Source: Pseudomonas sp. MWU15-20650 (lineage in GTDB: Bacteria > Pseudomonadota > Gammaproteobacteria > Pseudomonadales > Pseudomonadaceae). Taken from it: a stretch of 64,000 nucleotides of DNA. The notes beneath the pieces were generated by a model that ran no database searches, was not told the origin of the DNA, and saw only the letters and a list, made by a program, of their open reading frames with translations. Made by a program: the position numbers and the translations under genes. This document shows positions 52,478 through 62,300 of the stretch, in pieces. The stretch is from contig NZ_JALJFG010000004.1 in NCBI RefSeq assembly GCF_023242475.1, forward strand, positions 186,001 to 250,000. Reading direction: 5' to 3'. Position 1 is the first letter of the stretch. The number at the start of each line of letters is the position of its first letter.

Positions 52478-53394
52478 CGCTCATGCCCCCCACCCAGAAC
52501 CCCGCACACACGCATGTGTTCCTCGGCTCGGCCCACGAAGAAAACGCCAAGCGCACCCTGTGGGTGGTCATGCTGACGGTGGTGATGATGGTGGCGGAAA
52601 TTGCCACCGGAGCCCTGACCGGCTCCATGGCCTTGCTGGCGGACGGTTTTCATATGGCAACCCACGCGGCCGCCTTGGGCATTGCCGCCGCAGCCTACGC
52701 GTATGCCAGGCGCCATGCGACCAACACCCGCTACAGCTTCGGCACCGGCAAGGTGGGCGACCTGGGTGGCTTCGCCTCGGCGCTGATCCTCGCGCTGGTA
52801 TCACTGGGCATTGGGATCGAGTCGGCCATGCGCCTGCTGGAGCCCGCGCCGGTGCAGTTCGGTACCGCCACCTTGATTGCCGTGGTGGGGCTGGCAGTCA
52901 ATATCGCCAGTGCGCTGTTGCTTGGCCACGGGCATAGTCATGGGCACGATCACGAACATGAGCATCACGCGCACGGTCACGATAACAACATGCGCTCGGC
53001 CTACGTGCATGTGCTCGCCGATGCGCTGACTTCCGTGCTCGCCATCGGCGCGCTGCTGGCGGGGCGTTATCTGGGTTGGGTGTGGCTAGACCCCGCGATG
53101 GGGATCGTCGGCGCCATCGTCATTGCGCGCTGGTCCTGGAGCTTGATGGGTACGACCGCTGCGGTGTTGCTGGACCAGACCGATGAACACGTGGCCGCCG
53201 AGATCCGCGAGCTGGTTGAGCAACCCGGCGATGCCAGGATTACCGACCTGCACGTCTGGCGCGTGGGCCCTGAGGCGCATGCCGCCATCGTCAGCGTGAT
53301 CGGCGGCGCCACCACAGATGCCGACACCATTCGCGAGCGCCTCAAGCCGGTGCATGAAGTGAGCCATCTCACCGTTGAGTTTCGTGCGGCGTAA
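52474..53394 (+). CDS. dmeF: CDF-family cation efflux protein (DmeF type)
   Basis: The 306-residue protein has six membrane segments with LADGFHMATHAAA near residue 52 and YVHVLADALTSVL near 175 for the transport site, a His-rich loop (HGHSHGHDHEHEHHAHGHD) at about 149-167, and a cytoplasmic C-terminal domain with VEQPGDARITDLHVWRVGPE. This is the pattern of DmeF, which exports cobalt and related metals. Coupled with the RcnR/DmeR-type repressor. Confidence 0.88.
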   Translation: MTLMPPTQNPAHTHVFLGSAHEENAKRTLWVVMLTVVMMVAEIATGALTGSMALLADGFHMATHAAALGIAAAAYAYARRHATNTRYSFGTGKVGDLGGFASALILALVSLGIGIESAMRLLEPAPVQFGTATLIAVVGLAVNIASALLLGHGHSHGHDHEHEHHAHGHDNNMRSAYVHVLADALTSVLAIGALLAGRYLGWVWLDPAMGIVGAIVIARWSWSLMGTTAAVLLDQTDEHVAAEIRELVEQPGDARITDLHVWRVGPEAHAAIVSVIGGATTDADTIRERLKPVHEVSHLTVEFRAA

Positions 53395-53426
53395 CCGCTG
53401 CCTTTATTTCCTTCCCTGGTGAACCC

Positions 53427-53606
53427 TTGGCTAAAGATATCGAGAACCCGTGTGTCTCCACCTGCCAGCTCAGTGGCGACCTTTGCGTCAGCTGCGGGCG
53501 CAGCAAGGACGACATCCGCAAGTGGAAGCGCATGAAGCGCCCAGAGAAAATGGCCGCCGTTCAGCGTGCGACGTTGCGGTTGAAGGCATTGAAAAAGGGC
53601 AAATAA
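53427..53606 (+). CDS. DUF1289 family small protein, 59 aa
   Basis: The TTG start is followed by AKDIENPCVSTCQLSGDLCV and SCGRSKDDIRKWKRMKRPEK. The pattern of four cysteines (C-x3-C, then C-x2-C) and the W-K-R-M motif are those of DUF1289 (Fe-S-like or zinc-binding small protein). The family has no role known to me. The gene is separate from dmeF by 32 bases. Confidence 0.8.
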   Translation: MAKDIENPCVSTCQLSGDLCVSCGRSKDDIRKWKRMKRPEKMAAVQRATLRLKALKKGK

Positions 53607-53630
53607 GAGGCTGAGCGGACAACCGGTAAC

Positions 53631-53726
53631 CTGTGGCGAGGGAGCTTGCTCCCGTTGGACTGCGCAGCAGTCCCATTTTTCAGGGCCGCTTTGCGCCCCA
53701 GCGGGAGCCCGCTTCCCTCGCCACAG
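53631..53726. repeat. Pseudomonas REP pair (REPIN)
   Basis: CTGTGGCGAGGGAGCTTGCT starts the left copy and CGGGAGCCCGCTTCCCTCGC the right, in inverted orientation, separated by about 55 bases. This is a typical two-copy REP element of fluorescent pseudomonads. It lies between DUF1289 and the convergent nuclease gene. Confidence 0.88.
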
Positions 53727-53752
53727 TGACGTACCTCTTTAACGAATGGACA

Positions 53753-54619
53753 TCAGGTGCGCCCCACCGACCCCGTCACCGGCAAGTTGCCCAGCAACTT
53801 GAGCCCCGTGCTCTTCACAAAGGTGTCGTAGTCCATCGGCTTTTGGATACGGGTTTCAGCGTTGGGCAGCACATAGGCCCACGCACGCTTGGACGAGGCG
53901 TCGTACACCAGCTTGAACAATCGCGTCGGTACCCAGACGTTGTTCGCGCCGACGGTGCTGTAGCCAGGGTCAAACAACGGGCCAGTGAACACATAGACAT
54001 TGCCACCGGCGCGCGCGGCAAACTTGCGCACGTCCGACTCGACTTTGCTCCAGATCTTGCGGTTGTTGGTGGGGTCTTGCGGCACCATATTCGACAGCGC
54101 GAAAGATTGAGCCATGGCATTGGCGCTCGGTGCGTCGGCGGCCGGGGATTGATGGCCACGGTCCACAGCCGGATGCTGGCTGCGGTAGTCACTCAACTCC
54201 GCGCGCCCAGCCTTGGGGATGCGTGGGTCGGGGTAGAACTGGTTCGTGCGTTCCTCGCCTTTTGCGGCTTTCAACTGCGCGGCGCTCAAGCGTTCGACCA
54301 CCACCAGCGGCGTCTTGCTGGTTTGCGAATAAAGCACCGCGAAGTTGTCGGAACACAGTGCCAGGGGCTTCATGCTGGCGGGCACGGTGGCGGTGTTGAT
54401 CGGCGTCGTGGCGGGGAACAGGTCGGCACAACCGTCGAACGAAGGCTGTTTTTCTTGGCTGGAATACAGGTCCAGGGCCGCGCGCTGACTGATCGAGCCG
54501 GCGCGAGAAGTGTGTTCCTGGGCGGGCGGTTTGAGAAAGTCCAGCAACCCACGGGCGTGTGCCCCAGAGGAGAGCAAAACAAGGGCTGACAGCCCAACGG
54601 CAATTTTGCGCAGGTACAT
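53753..54619 (-). CDS. Secreted DNA/RNA non-specific endonuclease
   Basis: The 288-residue protein has a signal peptide (MYLRKIAVGLSALVLLSSGA, then HA) and the betabetaalpha-metal active site DRGHQSPAAD at residues 153-162 with His156 as general base, followed by NMVPQDPTNNRKIWSKVE with the Asn that holds the metal. Two cysteines (Cys64, Cys89) could form a disulfide. It should degrade nucleic acids in the periplasm or outside. Alone on its strand. Confidence 0.92.
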   Translation of the reverse strand: MYLRKIAVGLSALVLLSSGAHARGLLDFLKPPAQEHTSRAGSISQRAALDLYSSQEKQPSFDGCADLFPATTPINTATVPASMKPLALCSDNFAVLYSQTSKTPLVVVERLSAAQLKAAKGEERTNQFYPDPRIPKAGRAELSDYRSQHPAVDRGHQSPAADAPSANAMAQSFALSNMVPQDPTNNRKIWSKVESDVRKFAARAGGNVYVFTGPLFDPGYSTVGANNVWVPTRLFKLVYDASSKRAWAYVLPNAETRIQKPMDYDTFVKSTGLKLLGNLPVTGSVGRT

Positions 54620-54713
54620 GCATTAATTCTTCGAAGGAAAGTGAGGCGGCAGGCTCCGACTGACGGAGCCAAGTGGATGATCTTACAGGGTTTATTGACC
54701 GGCCCCAGTCACA

Positions 54714-55931
54714 TTAGTGCCCGCTGGCGAGTGGTTTTCCCATGCTGCGTGCGCCAGGCTTGAAACCATGGGCACGCGCCCCCCAGGCAATCGCCAACGA
54801 CAGGGCAATCAACACCAACATCGCCCACGGAAACGCCGCGACGCCCCAGCGGTCCAGCAGCACGCCGCCCACCACGCCACTGCCGGCTATTGCGCTGTTC
54901 CACGCCACCACATTCAGCGACAGTGCCACATCCGCGCCATCGCCTGCGGCATCGGCCAACGCGGTTTGCAGCAAGGTGGCTGCACCGCCAAAGCTCAGGC
55001 CCCAGACCGCCACGCCGAGGTAGATCACCTCGGGCAGGTGGCCCAGCACGCCGAACACTCCGCAGATCGCCGCGAACGTCGCCAGGCTGAGCAACACGGT
55101 CTTGCGTAACAACGGCTCGACTAACCTGGCCGTCAGCCAGATGCCCACCAACGCGGCAATGCCGAACACCAGCAGCACCAGATCCACTCGATCGCCCAGA
55201 CCGGCCGATGCCACGAAGGGGGCGATGTAGGTGTACAGAATGTTGTGCGCCAGCATCCAACTGATCACCACCGCCAGTACCGGCCGCACGCCCGGCGTGG
55301 TCAGCACTTTACCCAGCGACAGGCGTTGATGGGCCGGCTGCGGCGGGTAGTCGGGGACTTTCACCAGCACCCACACGATCAACCCCAACGTCAGCGCCGA
55401 CATGAGGCCGAAGGTCGTGCGCCACCCCAGCAGCCCACCCAGCCAGGTGCCCAGTGGTACGCCCAGCGACAACGCAATCGGCGTACCGACCATCGCCAGC
55501 GCCAGCGCCCTGCCCTGTTGATGGGGCGCGACCATGCGCCGGGCATAACCGGCCAGCAGGCTCCAGGCCAGGCCTGCCGCCGCGCCGGCAAAGAAACGGG
55601 CCGCCAGTGTCACGCCGTAGTGGGACGACAACGCGGTGATGGCGTTGAACAGCAGGAAGCCGAGGATGGTCAGCAGCAGCACATTGCGCCTGCGCCAGCC
55701 ACGGGTGGCAATGGTCATGGGAATCACCGCCAATACCGAACCCAACGCATATGCAGTGACCATCTGCCCGGCCATCGACGGCGAAATCCCCAGGCCGTCG
55801 CTGATCAACGGCAAAAGCCCGGCGGGCAGGGTTTCGGTGACAATGCAGAGGAAGCCGGTCATGGCCAGGGCGAGCAAGGCGCCGATGGGCAGGCGTTCGG
55901 GGGATGCGGATAAGCTGAGTGAGGGTGTCAC
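54714..55931 (-). CDS. MFS transporter (sugar-efflux/purine-efflux type)
   Basis: Starts at a GTG with GGAG six bases upstream. The 405-residue protein has twelve membrane segments, with GFLCIVTETLPAGLLPLISD near residue 31 and AGYARRMVAPHQQGRALAL near 130, of the AraJ/NepI-like exporter group. It is divergent from a TetR regulator that probably represses it. Substrate unknown. Confidence 0.88.
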   Translation of the reverse strand: MTPSLSLSASPERLPIGALLALAMTGFLCIVTETLPAGLLPLISDGLGISPSMAGQMVTAYALGSVLAVIPMTIATRGWRRRNVLLLTILGFLLFNAITALSSHYGVTLAARFFAGAAAGLAWSLLAGYARRMVAPHQQGRALALAMVGTPIALSLGVPLGTWLGGLLGWRTTFGLMSALTLGLIVWVLVKVPDYPPQPAHQRLSLGKVLTTPGVRPVLAVVISWMLAHNILYTYIAPFVASAGLGDRVDLVLLVFGIAALVGIWLTARLVEPLLRKTVLLSLATFAAICGVFGVLGHLPEVIYLGVAVWGLSFGGAATLLQTALADAAGDGADVALSLNVVAWNSAIAGSGVVGGVLLDRWGVAAFPWAMLVLIALSLAIAWGARAHGFKPGARSMGKPLASGH

Positions 55932-55953
55932 GGTAGACTCCTTGGGACGACTT

Positions 55954-56025
55954 AAATACTGATCGATATAAATGTTGCACAGCGGCCCGGCGCATTGTCA
56001 ACGATTTATGTATCGACTAGTATTT
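55954..56025. promoter_or_regulatory. Inverted operator pair between TetR and MFS genes
   Basis: AAATACTGATCGATATAAA at 55954-55972 and TTTATGTATCGACTAGTATTT (one base longer) at 56005-56025 are near-complementary copies. Each half contains a TACT-ATCGATA-like core. They lie between the divergent genes and are the probable TetR binding sites. Confidence 0.7.
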
Positions 56026-56051
56026 ATCTCGTTATCCAGAGGACGCTCGAC

Positions 56052-56696
56052 ATGGCACAAATGGGTCGCCCCCGTAATTTCGACCGCGAACACGCTGTGG
56101 AACAGGCCCTGCACCTGTTCTGGCAACACGGCTACGACGCCACCTCCCTCGCCCAGCTCAAGGCCGGCCTGGGCGGTGGTATCTCCGCACCGAGTTTTTA
56201 CGCGGCCTTCGGCTCCAAGGAAGCGCTGTTCGATGAGTGCGTGCAGCGCTACCTGGCGACCTACGCCCAGGTCACCGAATGCCTGTGGGACGAAAGCCTG
56301 CCGCCGCGCCAGGCGGTCGAAACGGCATTGCGCCAATCGGCGCGCATGCAGTGTGAAGACGGGCACCCCAAGGGGTGCATGGTTGCCCTCGGCGTGATGA
56401 GCGCGCCGAGCCCGGAGAACGCGCGCGTGGCGGGTGCCTTGACTCAGTCGCGGGCGCGGACACGGGCAGGGATCATGGCGTGCGTGGAGCAGGCGGTCCG
56501 TGCAGGCCAGTTGCCGGACACGCTGAATGTGGCAGTGCTGGCGACGGTGTTTGACAGCTTCTTGCAGGGCGTGTCGATCCTGGCACGGGATAACGTCCCT
56601 CACGAACAGATCGACGCTGCGATCAACCACCTCATGCTGACATGGGACATCGCCGCCACTACGGCGGCACCTGCCGTTCGAGCCCTCAGAAAGTAA
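56052..56696 (+). CDS. TetR-family transcriptional regulator
   Basis: The ATG at 56052 (AGAGGA eight bases upstream) gives 214 residues. The N-terminal domain has the TetR pattern FDREHAVEQALHLFWQHGYD, then ATSLAQLKAGLGGGISAPS and FYAAFGSKEALFDECVQRYL. The C-terminal ligand domain is unassigned. It faces the MFS gene across the operator pair and probably represses both. Confidence 0.92.
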   Translation: MAQMGRPRNFDREHAVEQALHLFWQHGYDATSLAQLKAGLGGGISAPSFYAAFGSKEALFDECVQRYLATYAQVTECLWDESLPPRQAVETALRQSARMQCEDGHPKGCMVALGVMSAPSPENARVAGALTQSRARTRAGIMACVEQAVRAGQLPDTLNVAVLATVFDSFLQGVSILARDNVPHEQIDAAINHLMLTWDIAATTAAPAVRALRK

Positions 56697-56707
56697 TGCG
56701 CTGCGGA

Positions 56708-57763
56708 TCAGCGTCTATCTGCGGTGGTACTGAACGCATGGATTTTGTCGACGATCTGCCGCGAAGCGGTTCTGATTGCCGTGGTGGTCGTACCCGCGAT
56801 ATGCGGCGTCAGTTGCGCACCGGGAATGCCTGCCAAGGGTGAGTTGAAGCGATCTTTTTCCTGGGCAAAGGTATCGATGGCGACCGCTTTGATATGCCTG
56901 GGAAACTCGGTCATGAAGCTTGCCAACTGGCGTTCGTCAACGATGCCACCGCGCGCGGTATTGATCAGGATTGAGCCTGGGCGCATCAGCCTGAATTCAG
57001 CACTGCCGAATAAGCCTTGGGTGAGCGGTGTGAGCGGCACATGGAGCGAGACGATGTCGGCCTCGCCCAGTAATTGCTCGAGGGTTTGCCTTCGCTCCAG
57101 CCCGAGACTCTGGGCCACCGACGCCGTAAAGCGCTCCGAGCCGGTGGCAATAACCTTGATACCCAGCGCTCCCGCCTTGCGTGCCACCTGCTGGGCAATG
57201 CTCCCGGTACCCACCAGCCCGAGTGTGAGTTCGGCGCATTCCAGGCTTGGCGCCAAGGTGCCTTTGGACCAATGGCCACGGTGCGTTTCGACGTTGTAAT
57301 AACCCAGGTCCCGAGACAGAAACAATGCCTGGGCCACGACGTATTCGGCGACGGCCACCGCATTGGAACCGGGCGTGTTCAATATCGTCACGCCGTTGCG
57401 TTCGCAGGCTTGCCGGTCAATATGGTTAACGCCCGTACCGGCCTGGGCGATGGCACAAAGCGCAGTGGCCAGGGCCGGTGAGCTGGCGGCGCGGATCAAC
57501 GCCGCCCCGATAGGGATATTCAAGCGTGTCTTGAACACACTGTAACCCCCGGCCTGAACCACCGCAGCGATCAAGGCGGACTCGTCGTGGCCGTTGATCT
57601 CGGCATATTGAATACGCGCACCGTAGTGTTGCCTGATGCTGTCTTTATCGACGAAATAGTGGAGGTTGAGGGTGACGGCCAGGCCCAGCTCGAGGAACCG
57701 GTCGACTTCCTCGAAGAGCAGCGGCGGGCCGGGGGCATCCAGTATCAAGGTGGTAAATGCCAT
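56708..57763 (-). CDS. D-isomer-specific 2-hydroxyacid dehydrogenase
   Basis: The 351-residue protein has the NAD-binding motif GLVGTGSIAQQVARKAGALG near residue 180, and the active-site Arg, Glu and His in INTARGGIVDE, near FAQEKDRF and in LTPHIAGTT. This is the D-2-hydroxyacid dehydrogenase family. AAGGA lies eight bases before the ATG. It is convergent with the TetR gene, and no biosynthetic partner is adjacent. Confidence 0.9.
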   Translation of the reverse strand: MAFTTLILDAPGPPLLFEEVDRFLELGLAVTLNLHYFVDKDSIRQHYGARIQYAEINGHDESALIAAVVQAGGYSVFKTRLNIPIGAALIRAASSPALATALCAIAQAGTGVNHIDRQACERNGVTILNTPGSNAVAVAEYVVAQALFLSRDLGYYNVETHRGHWSKGTLAPSLECAELTLGLVGTGSIAQQVARKAGALGIKVIATGSERFTASVAQSLGLERRQTLEQLLGEADIVSLHVPLTPLTQGLFGSAEFRLMRPGSILINTARGGIVDERQLASFMTEFPRHIKAVAIDTFAQEKDRFNSPLAGIPGAQLTPHIAGTTTTAIRTASRQIVDKIHAFSTTADRR

Positions 57764-57789
57764 GCGCTTGATCCTTTTGACAGTGGCTC

Positions 57790-57980
57790 ATGGAAGAAAT
57801 ACGGCGGGCCCACGCCCATCTCCCTATCATGAGCCAACTGGCCAAGGAACTCACGGCCAGCCTCGACACTTTGCGCAGCAAAACCCGCTGCTGGAAGCGC
57901 TGCCCAACGCCGTCACCACCGAAAGCGCAGCGCCCACAGCAACGTCAACTATGCTTGCGCACGTCCAGAGCATTGCGTGA
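57790..57980 (+). pseudogene. Possible frameshifted remnant of a small gene
   Basis: From the ATG at 57790 the frame reads MEEIRRAHAHLPIMSQLAKE, then LTASLDTLR; around 57870-57880 the continuation that makes protein-like sense is in another frame (QQNPLLEALPNAVTTESAAP), to the TGA at 57978-57980. A one-base loss would explain it. There is no convincing ribosome binding site and I cannot name a family. The remaining bases of the gap (57764-58068) contain no other gene. Confidence 0.35.
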
Positions 57981-58068
57981 TGCAATGCGGCGCGGGAGTT
58001 TTTACGTTTCACAACTCTCCCTTTAGGACGTTCTGTTGTTCAAATTGGCTCTGAACAGGGAGTGAGTG

Positions 58069-58752
58069 ATGGGCTCAATGAAAATGTGGGTTGCGCTGGG
58101 CTGCATGCCGTTCTTCCTGAACGCTTGCACCTCAAGAAATGCAGACGTCCAAGACATAGACCGCCTCCCTTCCGGATTGCTGATTGAGCAGGGCCCCTTG
58201 TTGGGCGCCGAACCCACCACACCGCTGCGCCCGGTGGTTGCCCAAGGTATCGCCCTGACTAAAAGCTCGGAGGGCTGGATTGATCAGCGCTATAACGACG
58301 CCGCCGGCTATTGCACCATCGGCTATGGCCACCTGATCAAAAAGGCACGGTGCGATGGAACCGAGCCTGCGCAGTTTTTGCAGAAAATCTCTGACGCCCA
58401 AGGTACCGCATTACTGGTCACCGACATGCGCCGCGCCCAAATCACCGTAACGGCTGCCGTCCAAGTGCCGCTCACAGATCTCCAATATGCCGCGCTTACC
58501 GACTTTGTTTTTAATGTCGGCGCGGGCAACTTCGCAAGCTCAAGCCTGCTGCGAGTCATCAACGCGAAGCAGTTTGAGCAAGTGCCCTATCAGTTCAGTC
58601 GCTGGAAAATGGCCAACGGCAAGATCTTGCCGGGGTTGGTAGAGCGCAGGAAAGGCGAGATTGCCTTGTTTTTCGACGGCCAGGCTGTGCCTAAAGTGCT
58701 GCTGAGTTCAGGCCCGGGTGACGCCATTGATATCAGGGCGGGCGAGCAGTAG
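58069..58752 (+). CDS. GH24 lysozyme-like lipoprotein
   Basis: The ATG at 58069 with AGGGAG six bases upstream is preferred to the GTG before it. The 227-residue protein has a lipobox LNAC with Cys20, so it should be a lipoprotein. The phage-lysozyme fold follows, with the T4-type triad Glu68 (TKSSEGW), Asp77 (YNDAAGY) and Thr83 (CTIGYGHL), at the same 9- and 6-residue spacing as in T4 lysozyme. It should cut peptidoglycan. It stands 193 bases before a three-gene cluster of unknown function. Confidence 0.9.
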   Translation: MGSMKMWVALGCMPFFLNACTSRNADVQDIDRLPSGLLIEQGPLLGAEPTTPLRPVVAQGIALTKSSEGWIDQRYNDAAGYCTIGYGHLIKKARCDGTEPAQFLQKISDAQGTALLVTDMRRAQITVTAAVQVPLTDLQYAALTDFVFNVGAGNFASSSLLRVINAKQFEQVPYQFSRWKMANGKILPGLVERRKGEIALFFDGQAVPKVLLSSGPGDAIDIRAGEQ

Positions 58753-58945
58753 GCGAGGCCAAGCGCGGGAAAAAACTGCATTTCTGCACGTGCCATGCAT
58801 CGGGCTTCTCGCGCCCTCTACCGATCGTCGGATGGCAATTCGCCACCCTGCATTGCCAACTAGAGTCACATCGCACCACCACCGTGCACCAGGAAGCTGG
58901 TCACTCATCGCAATCGCCAGTCAATGCAGAATGGAGTTCTCACTA

Positions 58946-59269
58946 ATGGCTATCAGCGCTGTCGTAAACGCCGTCTTCAACATCGACAACAAAACCTACA
59001 CCGCCTCACTCGCCATCCCAAGTTCCGCCCCCACTGCGGCTGCACCGTTCCTGTTCAGTGTCATCTCCCAGGCTCCCGAAGCTGGCGGCAAGACGCCCCC
59101 ACCGGAAACCCTGCTCGCCGTCGCTGTCGGCACCACCAACCAGGTGTATGTCGCAGTGTCGCCACCTATGGACGTGATCTCGGGCGCCATCGGCAGCGAT
59201 GTGGTCCAAAACCTGAACGTAGTCGTCTCGGAAGGCACCTACAATCCCGCGACCCATACCTTCAGCTGA
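58946..59269 (+). CDS. Small beta-rich protein, 107 aa, first gene of the right-edge cluster
   Basis: The ATG at 58946 with GGAG nine bases upstream gives MAISAVVNAVFNIDNKTYTA. The longer frame upstream is not used. No signal peptide is seen; the sequence alternates hydrophobic and polar residues as a beta-sandwich would, with SVISQAPEAGGKTPPPETLL in the middle and a final strand NLNVVVSEGTYNPATHTFS. I recognise no family. It lies 81 bases before the 1255-residue gene, on the same strand, and may be a partner. Confidence 0.7.
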   Translation: MAISAVVNAVFNIDNKTYTASLAIPSSAPTAAAPFLFSVISQAPEAGGKTPPPETLLAVAVGTTNQVYVAVSPPMDVISGAIGSDVVQNLNVVVSEGTYNPATHTFS

Positions 59270-59350
59270 ACCACGCTCGCCTACGTGGCGGGGCAATAGT
59301 GGTTGCCCCGCCACTCCGAAATACCTTGCCTGCGGGAGGGCCACTCGCCC

Positions 59351-62300
59351 ATGGATATCCGCGTATCGGCACATTTTGCCTGGTCAGAGATTTTCGGTGG
59401 CAAGTTCGCCACCCAGAGCAAGTGCCAACTGGACCTGTCACGCCAATACAGCCTGATCTACGCAGACTTGGCCGCCGCGAATGCAGGCGGGATGGATGTT
59501 CTTGAGCTGATCAACAACGCCTTCAATACACAACTGCCCACCGGCCAATTACTGGTCCAGGATGCGGGCTTCTTCACCTTCAGCCATTTCGGCAGCGGTA
59601 CACCGCCCAGCGGCACTGACCTGTTCAGCATTTTCCCACAGACGCCAGTCCCCATGAGCGTCGCCACCACCACCCTGACCATGGACAACACCTGCGGGTT
59701 CTGGCTCACGGTCAGCCTGAAAGACATCGAACTGTTCGGCAGCCTGCTGCAGATAGGTTACGAGACCCCGGCAGGCGCCGGCGACACACTCTCGTTGTCC
59801 GCCCTGCTCGCCAGCGGTACCGCGGCCGGCACCGCAGTCAAACAGGCGTCCTACGCGGCGGCGCTTCCCAACATCAAATTGTTCGGCCTGTTCGGTTTCG
59901 AGAACATCAAGATCAACTATCAGTTCACCACGGCCAGGCAACTGAGCGTTATCGGCAACCTCAGCGTCTCGGTGTTCGATAACAACTACGTCTTCAGCGG
60001 TGCGCTGGTTTCCGATGACGTCAACAAGACCTTCGCCGCCTGCCTGCAGACCGCCACACCCGATGCCAGCATCCCCAAACTGTTCGGCGGGGCCATGACC
60101 GGCATCTCGTTCAGCAACCTGATGTTCGGCGTCTTCGCTCGCTATGGCGGCCCCTCCGCGCAGAAAAACTTCCAGGTACAGGGCACCGTCAAGGTCGGTT
60201 CGGCCCAGCTCACCGGGTACATTTATCTGCAAGGCACCACCCCTCAGGTCGCCAGTGTCAAAGTCGACAAGACCCTCTCGATCGGTGATGTGTTCAACCA
60301 GTGCATCGGCAGCGAGGTATGGCCCACCTCGTTGATCGACATCGTCTTCAAGGCCGGCAGCCAGCTCTACTATTGCAGCACAACGGGCAGCCAACCCGTG
60401 AGCCTGGATACGTTCGCCTGCCCCATCGCGCCAGGCACGTTGCCTGCCGCACCACCGGCCAGCAGCATCGCCTACCAGCCGGGTTTCAATATCCAGGCAC
60501 TGTTCGACCTGACACTGGTCACCACCTTTGAGGTGGTGGGCAACATCCAGATTGCCAAGGACGGCGTCACCGCCTCCATCGCCCTGGGCAACCCCATCGA
60601 TATCTACATCCTGACTATCGCCGCGCCTAAAGCGACCGGCCCCATCGGTGGCCCGGCACTCGCAATCTCCACGGTGGCGGGCAAGCAGTCGATGGGGTTC
60701 GCGGGCAGCTTGTGGTTCATGCAGGCATCGTTCGGCGTCGACGTCAGTGTGATGGCCACTAAGAACAGCAAGAAAAACCTGCAAATCGACGGCACGCTCA
60801 CCTCACTGTCCGATTACTCTCCGTTCCTGCCGAAAAACGTCTCGCTGGGCGTGAGCTACAGCAAGGATGGCGGTTTCAAGGTCACCAACTGGCCGACCTT
60901 CGACTACCTGACCCAGGCAATCGACTTCATCAAGACCCTGCAAGACCTGTCCGAACAGGGCAGCTCCGTCTGCGGCAAGCTGGCAGATTTCGCGTTCAAG
61001 ACCTTGCTCAAATCGACGTTCAAAGTCAGCGTGTCGTTCAGCACGCAGGACAACGGCGTCAGCCTGCAACTGAACGGTAACTACACCCTGTCGATCGCAG
61101 ACACTTCGCTGACCGCCGTGGCGATCCCCTTCCCGGGCATTGTCTCGATCCCCCTGCCCAACTCGGTCAAGTTTTCGGAATTCGGTGACTATATCGACCG
61201 CGCGCTGGCCAGCGCTGCGCAATCGTTCGTGCAAGGCCTGCTCAGAAACAGCGAGGCCATTGCGTCAGTGATCGCTCTGACAGCAGGCAAGGCAGCTGCG
61301 TCTTATGCCGCCACGCTTGCATGCCAGCAACTGATAGACGGCGCCGCCGCCGACGCCGTGGCGTCAACCGCGGCCTCAGCACTGGCCGCCGCCGAAGCAG
61401 CTGCATCAGGAGCTGCGGGCGCAGCGGCGGCGGTAGCCGGTGCGGTTGCGGCTATCATCGCGATCGTTGGCGGAACCGGCACGGGCACTGGCACGGGAAC
61501 TGGAACCGGGACAGGCACTGGAACGGGGACCGGAACCGGCACCGGTACCGGCACGGGAACCGGCACCCAAAGCCCGCCCGACCACCCCAGCGTCAGCGTC
61601 GCCAACCGGGTAGTGACCCTCACCTGGGGCGGTGGCCAGGGGAACGCCGGCTATAACGCCCAACTGCTCGACAGTGCGGCAAAAGTGCTGCTCGACCAGC
61701 CTGGCCTGGGCGTCGCCTTGCGCGACACTCATTTCGATTTCGACGCCCAATGGTCCGCCGGCCCTTACAAGGCCCAGGTACAAGGCATTCATGGCGATGC
61801 CAAGACCGAATGGGTCGGCGCAGCGTTCCAGCGCCTTGGCGCACCGACGGCCTTGCAGGCACACAGCGAAAGCAGCATCACCGCACCTGACTGCGGTGTG
61901 ATGCTGAGCTGGACGGCCGTGCCCGAAGCGCAATCCTATGTCCTCTCCAGCACGCATGCCGGAGGCATCTGGGTCGCCGACCGGATCATCGAACCGACTC
62001 AACCGCAACAAGCTCCGCCGACACAGTGCGCCATCACCTTTGAGGCGGCGACACCTGCCGGCGACTTTGGCTTCAGCCTAGTGACACAAGGCAGTAATAC
62101 CACCGTGGCGAGCCCGGCCAGCGACGTACTGACCCTGGTTCGCCTGGGGCAGCCGCTGAACCTGCAAGCCAGCAGCGCCGGTAGCAACGCCACCCTGCGC
62201 TGGCAGGCCGTCGCCAATGCCACGCGCTATCAGGCCGTCATACACAGCGCCGACAGCCCGTTGCAAGTGACCGAGCTGCAAACAAGCGCCCAGGGCGACG

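Noticed and set aside
54652..54670. Terminator GGCTCCG-N5-CGGAGCC between nuclease and MFS genes
   Set aside because: The stem is only seven pairs and neither strand has a following T-run; left as an unproven inverted repeat.
61472..61567. CRISPR-like array
   Set aside because: The repeats are hexamers without spacers and lie in frame inside a gene.
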